In this document: positions 56,701 to 64,000 of the stretch, piece by piece
Layout of the letters: every line of letters starts with the position of its first letter
Position numbering within the stretch: the first letter of the stretch is position 1
Source of the DNA: Hordeum vulgare subsp. vulgare
Taxonomy: Eukaryota > Streptophyta > Magnoliopsida > Poales > Poaceae
NCBI RefSeq assembly: GCF_904849725.1
Contig: NC_058518.1
Location: 508,883,225 to 508,947,224, forward strand
Direction: 5' to 3'
DNA length: 64,000 nt
Translations under genes and position numbers: made by a program
The notes under the pieces: generated by a model
What the model was told of the DNA's origin: nothing
The model's input: only the letters and a program-made list of their open reading frames with translations
The model's database searches: none

Positions 56701-59699
56701 CGTAATAGAATCAAGAAGCTTATAAAGGATGATGGAGGCGTTGTGGAGGAAGGGGAGGAAATGGAGGCGGTGATAACTGCCTACTTTAAACGTTTGTTCA
56801 CCTCTCATACAGGGACACGCACGGATGAGCTGGTGCAGCATGCTTTCCAGCGAATTACTCCATATATGAATGATTCTCTCACAAAAGATTTCTCAGCTGC
56901 AGAGGTCAAGGCAGCGCTGGACTGCATTGGTGATCTAAAGGCCCCGGGATTAGACGGCATGCCTGCAGTATTCTATAAAACCTATTGGCAGCTGATTGGT
57001 GACCGCGTCACAAAGGAGGTGCTTCATGTCTTAAATGGAAATGCAATCCCAGAGGGGTGGAATGAGACGTGTGTGGTCCTGATCCCAAAGGTAAAGAACC
57101 CGGAGCGAATGAAAGATCTTCGTCTAATCAGTTTATGTAATGTGATTTACAAACTGGTTTCAAAGGTCCTAGCATATAGATTGAAACTTATTTTGCACGA
57201 GATCATAGCTCCAAATCAGAGTGCCTTTGTGTCGGGCCGGCTGATCACGGACAATATCCTGTTGGCCTATGAGGTTACTCACTTTATGCAAAACAAGAGG
57301 AGTGGGGCGACTGGTTATGCGGCACTAAAACTGGACATGAGTAAGGCATACGACCGTGTTGAGTGGCACTTCCTTGAAGCTATGATGAGAAAAATGGGGT
57401 TTGCGGAGAAGTGGGTAGACCTGATTATGAAATGCTGCTCCACCGTAAAGTACAGATTCAGAATTAATGGCTCGCTAACGGAGGAGATTGTGCCCCAAAG
57501 GGGTCTTCGCCAGGGGGACCCCATCTCACCGTATCTGTTTCATCTATGTGCTGAAGCTATTTTGTGTTTGATGAATAGTGCGGAATAGGATGGGAGGCTG
57601 GAGGGGGTCAAAATATGCCAGGCTGCTCCAAGTTTTAATCACCTACTGTTTGCTGATGACTCGTTAATCCTTCTGAAAGTTTCAGAGGACAGTTCTTCTC
57701 ATCTGCAAAATGTGTTATCTCTTTATGAGGATTGCTCGGGGCAGACAGTTAATGTGGACAAGACGTCGATTATGTTTAGTAAAAACACAAACGGACGAGA
57801 GAAGAGGGGCATGATGAATAAGTTAGATCTGAACCGTGAAAGCTGGAATGAAAGATACTTGGGGCTACCAGTTTATGTGGGGCAGTCACGTATAAAAGTG
57901 TTTAGCTATCTAAAGGACAGAATTTGGCACAAAATACAGGGATGGAAGGAGAAGATGCTATTGAAGGCAGGCAAAGAAATCCTCATAAAGGCCTATGCAC
58001 AGGCTATTCCCACGTTTGCGATGTCCGTCTTTGATATTACAAAGGGGCTGTGTGAACAAATCTCGGCGATGGTGGGTAGATACTTCTGGGCACAGCAAGA
58101 CAAAGAGAATAAAATCCACTGGCTGTCTTGGGAAAAGCTGACGATGTCAAAGAAGGAGGGGGACTCGGGTATAAGGATCTACACACCTTTAACCTGGCGA
58201 TGCTCGCAAAACAAGGATGGAGAATGCTGAATCATCCGGACTCGTTGTGTGCCAGGGTTTTGAAGGTGAAATACTTCCCAACTTCGGATATTTTGAATGC
58301 TGAACCAAAAGAAGGTATGTCATACACTTGGCGAAGTATCTTAAAAGGGCTCGAGGTGCTAAAGGCTGGAGTTATCAAGAGGGTCGGGGATGGTTCAACC
58401 ATTAATATCTGGCTAGATCCCTGGCTGCCGAGGAACTGGTCGAGGACGCCAATTACTCCAAGAAGAAACATCATTGTACAGACTGTGGAGGAACTAATGG
58501 ATCCGTTCCAGGGTGGATGGGCTGTTGCACTGGTAAATGATATATTTGGCCACCAAGACTCATAGCTTATCCTTGCACTCCCGATCAGACCAGACATGGA
58601 AGATACTTTGGCCTGGTTCCCAGATCACAGGGGATCTTTCCCCGTCAGATCTGCATACAAACTGAGCAGAAAAGTGGCGAGTGTGGACTCAGGCGAGCAA
58701 GGCACTTGTGATGGGCAGTATTTTAAGTGGCAAGCTATCTGGGATGCTCCGTGTCCTTTGAAAATACAACAGTTTCTCTGGAGAATCGCTCATAATAGCC
58801 TCCCTGTCCGTCGGAACTTGGTCAAAAAAGGGGTGAAAGTGGATACAATATGCCCTGTCTGCCACCGGTTTGACGAGGACGGTGCCCACATGCTCCTGAA
58901 GTGCAAACCAGTGAAGAAGTTGTGGCGGGAACTACAGCTCGAAGAACAGAGATTAGTCTGGGCCCAGTTTGAAGATCCCAGGCACCTAGTGGAGAACATC
59001 CTCCAGCTGCAGGAAACAAAGCTACTGACGGCAATCTCCTTATGCTGGAACTGGTGGTGCACAAGAAATAAAGTTAATGCGGAAAAGAAATCTTTCACAC
59101 ATGACCAGATCATGCTACAGACTAGGCGATTAGCTTTGGAGTTCCAGGACTACTTTAGTAAGCAAGAGAAGAAGAAGGCAGTCGAAGTCGTGGTGTGGAA
59201 GCTACCATGCACGGACATGATCAAAATAAATATTGACGGTAGCTTCTTTAAAGCAGCTGGTCACGGAGGCTGGGGAGTGGTGGCCCGAGATGCTGATGGG
59301 GATGTCTGTTTCTCAGCTGCTGGTAAACTGAACCATGCCCAGAATGCACTTCAAACTGAAGCCGAAGCATGTATCAAAGCATTGGGGTTTGCTCGGGAGT
59401 ACGGTATGCAACGGGTACAGATTGAAATTGATGCTCAGATGCTCGTCAAAGCAATTTCATCGGCGGACCTGGATCTATCCCCAAATGATGTGATGCTTCG
59501 TGAGATTAAAGTGCAAGTTTTCTTACACTTTAACAGCTTTTCCATGTCTTATTGCCCAAGGACATGTAATAAAGTAGCACATGCACTAGCGAGTTTTGGT
59601 GCGAAGGTGGTCGTGGAATCCCAAGTCGTATGGCCGGGCCGCGTACCTACCTCCGCCCGAGACCTTGTGGCCAACGATTTAGTTGCGCACGTTGCTTAA
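56701..59699 (+). pseudogene. LINE 3 ORF2: reverse transcriptase and RNase H, broken
   Basis: The RT part has KAPGLDGMPAVFYKTYW (near 56940), PNQSAFVSGRLITDNILL (near 57215), GLRQGDPISPYLF (near 57505) and, after an in-frame TAG at 57586, the active-site text HLLFADDSLIL (near 57640). A frameshift near 58165 and a TAG at 58563 break the connecting region. The zinc-binding part is WKAIWDAPCPLKIQQFLW-like with CPVCHRFDEDGAHMLLKC near 58850. The C-terminus is an RNase H domain, IKINIDGSFFKAAGHGGWG (near 59225), QTEAEACIKAL and QIEIDAQMLVKAI, keeping the Asp, Glu and Asp catalytic positions. RNase H in plant LINEs is known for a subset of lineages. The endonuclease is missing. Confidence 0.85.
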
Positions 59700-59725
59700 T
59701 GGTATCGAGATGGCTTTAAAAAAAA
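56701..59725 (+). mobile_element. LINE 3, 5'-truncated, RNase H-bearing
   Basis: The boundaries are known exactly from the empty copy A: left at 56700/56701 and right after an 8-A tail at 59718-59725. Only GAAA is shared by both flanks (56697-56700, 59726-59729), so the target duplication is 4 bp or absent. It is 3.0 kb, lacks ORF1 and the endonuclease, and its short 3' end (26 bp after the stop codon) lacks the stem-loop of LINES 1 and 2, so it is another family. Confidence 0.9.
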
Positions 59726-59763
59726 GAAAACTTCTGATCTACTCCCTCGTCCCATAATATAGT
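59726..59763. repeat. 0.8-kb direct duplication, copy B, right part
   Basis: GAAAACTTCTGATCTACTCC and on to CATAATATA match copy A, then identity ends inside the MITE. Confidence 0.85.
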
Positions 59764-59777
59764 TCCTTCGGCTCATC

Positions 59778-59891
59778 CTGCTCCCTCGGTCCCACAGCCC
59801 ATCAGCCTCATCTAGCCACATCCCTCGTACATGGCTGCTCCCTCGGTCCCACAGCCCATCAGCCTCATCTGGCCACATCCCTCGTACATGG
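59778..59891. repeat. 57-bp tandem duplication
   Basis: Units 59778-59834 and 59835-59891, starting CTGCTCCCTCGGTCCCACAG, differ at one base (A/G in TCTAGCC/TCTGGCC). Confidence 0.95.
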
Positions 59892-61317
59892 CAGGACTCG
59901 TGGAGGCATACATTCTGCGAGAGCGTTGGGTGTTGTCCTCCATTGCAAATAGACAGATATAGTTTTAGAACCCTCAATTTTGCATCATTTTGCATTCTCA
60001 CATGCTAAAAATCAGGGAATTTAAATTTTTAATGTGTTACATTGTGCTTTGTACAAAAATAGGAATAGTTTGAAACATTTATCAAACTAAACAAAGTTAT
60101 GCTATTAATTAAGACACCGGTATTAATTTAATACTATTGATTGTGACAACATATATTTTCTTAACATGACGAAATAGAAGTATCAAATTCAACCATAGGA
60201 ATTAAAGTGCAAAGTGGACGCGTATCGGATTCAAACCATAACATATCAAATAAATTAAATTTAGTGAAAAAAACTTGTTTATATTACATTAAAGAGTTCA
60301 ATCCAGCTCGAGACGTGTGTGTACCCAATTTTGCGTACCACTCCGGAGAGGCGACTGGATAGGCGAAATCGTTTCCTCCTTCCTCGATGGACGGCGTCGC
60401 CGGTCGTTGCCTCCTCCGTCGATGGGCCAAATCTCTAGCTGACATACCACAATGACAAAGACCTTGCCGACGGCGGACTTCTTCATCGACTCACAGCTCC
60501 CGTTCGGGCTCTACCATTCTAATGACACTCTACAACTCTTTAGTAGATTCCAAAGCTGCCATCACGGCTTCCTGTGACTAGTGACCACGGTGATTGGAAT
60601 TAATAGTGGAAGAAGAGATGAAGTGGCCACATTATAGTTTGCGCTGATATTGAACAGAAAAACAAAATTCTCATCATTCCTATAGATTTTCATCTGACAT
60701 TTCCAAACTTTTTCGTTGGGCAAAAGTCAATGTCCTCTTGTACTATTTTTTTCGTAGATCAATTTTGTTGTAAGTCAATGTCCTATTGCATCTTTTTTGT
60801 AGATAAATTTTGTTGTAAATAATTCTAGGAAAAAGTATATTTTAAACCCTAAATTTATAGAGGTTCGACAAAACGAACCCTCACGTCAAAATCCCTGTCG
60901 ATTACACTCTGAAACTATGCAATCCCGGTCTAAAAAGGACCCTGGGTTCGTTTATGAAACTGGGATTGTTGATGGGACAGGGATTGGGCTGCGCTGCGAG
61001 GTGGGCGCGAAAAAGACTGGGCCAACCCAGTCAGACCCATTTATACAGTACGGACTGAAGAAAATAGAGACGAAATTACATGAACAAGATCCCTAATTGT
61101 TTTTTAATACATCGTATACATTCTTTTGAAATGTCCCAATCATTTTTTTTTGAATTGTGTGTGCATTTTCCAAATGCAACGTACATTTTAAAATCACACC
61201 ACATCAAGTTTCATGCAGTGCGTCGTGTTCGAATCCTGACTGGATCGTGTGTTCGTAGCTGCTCGCTGATGTAGTTGCTAGCTTTAGCAGTCTACTTGAA
61301 GAAAGGCATGCCGATGG
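59892..61317. other. AT-rich spacer
   Basis: No reading frame with recognisable content. A GC-richer patch at 60300-60540 is open on the minus strand for about 60 codons, without a motif I know. Confidence 0.4.
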
Positions 61318-61789
61318 CCAAACTGAATTTGACTTTAATATTGATTGCCCCTCAAGCTGTCTAAAAGCTACCGACGTATGCAACTTTTTTAGCGAACGGT
61401 TGCAACAAAATATGATGCCGGTTGTAGCAAAAATTAACACGGTTGTAGCAAAAGTAAAAAACATCGATTGTAACAAAAATCCGACGAACTGGAGTTACAA
61501 CCAAACGTATATGCAGCTTTTTACTGGACAAATGTTACAAATTTACACGAGAAAAAAGTTGCATGAAAAACATTTGTATCAAAAAATACACGATTGCAGC
61601 AAATGTGACGAAAAAATGCTGCAAGCATCTGCCAGCGGGGTGAGCGGGTAGAAAAAATGTTGCATGGGCCTACGTGCGCGAGGGACGACCGGCGCGTCCG
61701 TTCGACCGGCCCGCCGCGTAGAAACGATTCCCAAACTGAATTCGACTTTAATATTGATTGCCCCTCAAGCTGTCTAAAAGCTACCGATG
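61318..61789. repeat. 57-bp direct repeat flanking a 358-bp segment
   Basis: CAAACTGAATTTGACTTTAA... (61318-61374) recurs as CAAACTGAATTCGACTTTAA... (61733-61789) with one difference seen. The segment between is rich in GGTTGTAGCAAAA and GTTGCAACA phrases, which I associate with non-coding parts of Triticeae DNA transposons, but I see no clear terminal inverted repeats. Confidence 0.75.
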
Positions 61790-62042
61790 ATTCTTTTTAA
61801 AGAAATTCTGCTTGTATTGACGTCCGTCCCTAAAGTAATTTGGCTTTACATAATTTGGCAATGGGAACATTTTTTTAATATATGTACAAATTATGAAATT
61901 CTGTTTGTATCGATGACCGTTCCTGAAGTAATTTGGCTTTACATGCTTATTGAATCAAATTAAAGGAGAGAGAGATAGAGAGATGAAGGGTGAGACGGCA
62001 TGAGCGGAAGCGTGTGAGTCTCCAATGGATCGTTCATAACTG

Positions 62043-62945
62043 TTTAATATATGTAAAAATTATGAAATTCTGAACAAATTTCAAAACAGCGATTTATTTT
62101 TAAGTTTTGAAACACATTTGAAAAATGGAACATTTACTGATATTCCGAACAAAAAATTATAACTGCAGACATTTTCTCAATTTCTGAACAATTTTCGGCA
62201 ACAGCAACATTTTTTAATATATGTAAAATTATGAAATTCTGAACAAATTTGGAAACCGTGATCATTTTTTGAATTCTTGAAAACACATTTGAAAAATGGA
62301 ACATTTCATGATATTCCAAACAAAAAAAATTAACTGCGGACATTTTCTCAATTTCTGAACAATTTTCGGCAACAGCAACATTTCTCAATATATGTAAAAT
62401 TAAGAAATTCTGAACAAATTTTACAACCCCAAACATTTTTTGAATTCTTGAAAACACATTTGAAAAATAGAACATTTTCTGATATTCCGAACAAAAATTT
62501 ATAACTGCGGACATTTTCTCAATTTCTGAACAATTTTCGGCAACAGAAACATTTTTTAATATATGTAAAATTATGAAATTCTGAACAAATTTTGCAACCA
62601 GAAACATTTTTTGAATTCTTGAATACACATTTAAAAAATGGAACATTTCCTGATATTCTGAACAAAAATTTATATCTGCGGACATTTTCTCAATTTCTGA
62701 ACAATTTTCGGCAACAACAACATTTTTTAATATATGTACAAATTATGAAATTATGAACAAATTTTGCAACCGTAAACATTTTTTGAATTTTTGAAAACAC
62801 ATTTTAAAAATGAAACATTTCCTGATATTCCGAACAAAAATTTATAACTGCAGACATTTTCTCAATTTCTGAACAATTTTTGGCAATGGGAACATTTTTT
62901 TAATATATGTACAAATTATGAAATTCTGAATAAATTTTGAAATGG
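62043..62945. repeat. 171-bp tandem repeat array, about 5 copies
   Basis: The marker CTCAATTTCTGAACAATTTT occurs at 62176, 62347, 62518, 62689 and 62861, a spacing of 171, 171, 171 and 172. Each unit holds ACATTTTTTAATATATGTA, GAAATTCTGAACAAATTT, a TGAATTCTTGAAAACAC block and a GATATTCCGAACAAAAA block. A stray partial unit lies at about 61858-61908. Because 171 is a multiple of three, the minus strand stays open for 183 codons; this is not a gene. Confidence 0.9.
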
Positions 62946-63223
62946 ACCGGCCCATCAGACGAATCCCCGTTGATACGATTTCAGAGCTCGATTTAGACCT
63001 GGATTGCATAGTTCAGATATAATCGACCCGTATTTCGATTTGGGGGTTATTCGGTCCGACCAATACAAATTCTAAGGTTTAAATTAGACTTTTTCCATCA
63101 ATCCATCGTTAACAAGATTGACTCTGTTGGCTCCGATCTTGGATGATAAAGTCCGAAATTCAGTACAATAAAAAGCATTATTATTATGTTTTTCGTCACA
63201 GCAAGAGAGCCACGCTGCAAACA
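62946..63223. other. 3' flank of the carboxypeptidase-like gene
   Basis: It contains the presumed 3' untranslated region on the minus strand (from 63223 leftwards), with AT-rich text near 63170-63190 but no perfect AATAAA noted close to the stop codon. Confidence 0.4.
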
Positions 63224-64000
63224 TCACGTCGCCGCCGCCTCCGTTCGGTGGTCGGCCGGCAGCAGGCCGCGCGACCTCATGCCGCTGCCAAAGAGGCCCG
63301 TCTGCATAACCCAGCCCTCAATCATCTCCTGCGTCGCGCGGCCGTTGTCCGCCGGCACGAGGTGCCCGGCGCCGTACACCACCACGTGCGTCAGCGCCCC
63401 CGACCGCTGCACGTACCCGGCGAGCTCCCTCCCCTCCCCTTCGCCGGTCCGCCACACGGCGCGCTCGGCGTCCTGGAACGCGCGCAGGCCGCCCCAGCGC
63501 AGCTCCTGCATCCACGCCTCCTGCGACACGACGCCGTCCCGGAGGTCGCGGATGCCCTGGTAGAGCAGCACGCGCGTGCGCCGGAGCAGCGCCTCCACCT
63601 CCGGCAGCACGCTCTTCATCACGTCCTCGTGCATCGCCGCCCCCACCGCGTCGCTGCACTCCTCCCACGTCACGTCCGGCCGCGCGCCCAGCGCCGCCTT
63701 GACCTCCGGCCGGTTGACCAACTCGCCGACGCCCGCCGACGCGTACGGCCGCTGCTTGGCCAAGTCGTAGAGCGTGGCGAGGCCCGTGACGTTCTGCAGC
63801 CGGCCGAGCACGCGGCCCCGCGCGTCCGCCGCCTCCCGCCACCGCGCGGCCTTGGTCAGCGCCACCGCCTCCGCCTGCAGCGCCGCCAGCTCCCCGCGCT
63901 GCCGCGCGTTGATGAGCCCCGTGAAGTAGGCCGAGTCCGCGTGCGTGGCGACCTGCGCGACCGGGTGCGTGAGCCCGTTCCCGATGGCCACGCCGCGGAG
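63224..64000 (-). CDS. Serine carboxypeptidase-like protein (S10 family), C-terminal part
   Basis: The reading frame is open from the window edge (64000) to a TGA at 63224-63226, so the N-terminus with the nucleophile Ser lies outside. The visible 258 codons begin [20 protein letters not shown], the segment after the oxyanion region. They contain [15 protein letters not shown] with the expected catalytic Asp (residue 149 counted from the Val before AIGNG) and [18 protein letters not shown] with the catalytic His (residue 210). The text most resembles plant SCPL50/51-type proteins, secreted or vacuolar enzymes of unclear substrate. GC content is very high and the frame unbroken, typical of grass genes, in contrast to all surrounding repeats. 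It shows no damage in the visible part. Confidence 0.9.
   Translation of the reverse strand, partial: LRGVAIGNGLTHPVAQVATHADSAYFTGLINARQRGELAALQAEAVALTKAARWREAADARGRVLGRLQNVTGLATLYDLAKQRPYASAGVGELVNRPEVKAALGARPDVTWEECSDAVGAAMHEDVMKSVLPEVEALLRRTRVLLYQGIRDLRDGVVSQEAWMQELRWGGLRAFQDAERAVWRTGEGEGRELAGYVQRSGALTHVVVYGAGHLVPADNGRATQEMIEGWVMQTGLFGSGMRSRGLLPADHRTEAAAT

Noticed and set aside
62134..62685. 183-codon minus-strand frame with a 57-residue repeat
   Set aside because: It stays open only because the tandem repeat period (171 bp) is a multiple of three; no protein motif, and units differ without codon-position bias that I can see.
63318..63842. 174-codon minus-strand frame of Gly/Arg/Ala-rich text overlapping the carboxypeptidase-like gene
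   Set aside because: It is an off-frame reading of the GC-rich real gene, which alone contains the family's Asp and His motifs.

Overview
The window is intergenic, transposon-packed grass chromosome, almost certainly Triticeae (wheat, Aegilops or barley type). The signs are BARE1/WIS/Angela-type Ty1-copia LTRs beginning TGTTGGAATTATGCCC and ending CCCCAACA, Stowaway MITEs with TACTCCCTCC ends, a tRNA-derived SINE head resembling Au SINE, a CACTA end, plant LINEs, and one very GC-rich protein gene cut by the right edge. I see no bacterial-style genes, CRISPR array or rRNA. Family names come from recognition, not a search.

Layout. 1-9.7 kb: AT-rich spacer with Stowaway MITEs, one of them split by a 1.3 kb retroposon; several direct and inverted duplications; and a spliced fragment of an unidentified host gene (4292-4855). 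9.7-34.4 kb: a nest. A gypsy-type element without recognisable pol (5' LTR 10607-12252, tRNA-Asp primer site, one unknown 236-codon ORF) holds Angela copy 1 (13354-22261) and a truncated CACTA element, which itself holds Angela copy 2 (23986-32584). Remnants of two other copia elements flank the nest. 34.35-35.02 kb: relic of a plant F-box gene. 36.0-47.2 kb: two related minus-strand LINEs with a MITE-like element between them. 47.2-53.1 kb: a minus-strand RING/VWA (WAV3-like) gene remnant, truncated by a LINE, with a complete hAT transposon 13 bp upstream of its start codon; its TATA box survives beyond the hAT. 53.1-59.8 kb: a duplicated 0.8 kb segment separated by an Angela LTR fragment; the second copy is filled by a third LINE with an RNase H domain. 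59.8-63.1 kb: spacer with small tandem repeats and a 171-bp array. 63.2-64.0 kb: the 3' part of a serine carboxypeptidase-like gene, the only apparently functional host gene seen.

Most informative points. The hAT element has terminal inverted repeats, an 8-bp target duplication and a transposase gene that resolves into seven exons with an exact reading frame (846 codons plus stop) apart from two nonsense codons. Several of its introns consist of short tandem repeats, and one is bounded by a direct duplication of coding sequence. Angela copy 2 has near-identical LTRs and leader but a ruined pol, as expected for an element mobilised in trans. The 53-59 kb duplication gives an empty and a filled version of one LINE target. 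LINE 1, LINE 2 and the 1.8 kb retroposon share a 3' stem-loop.
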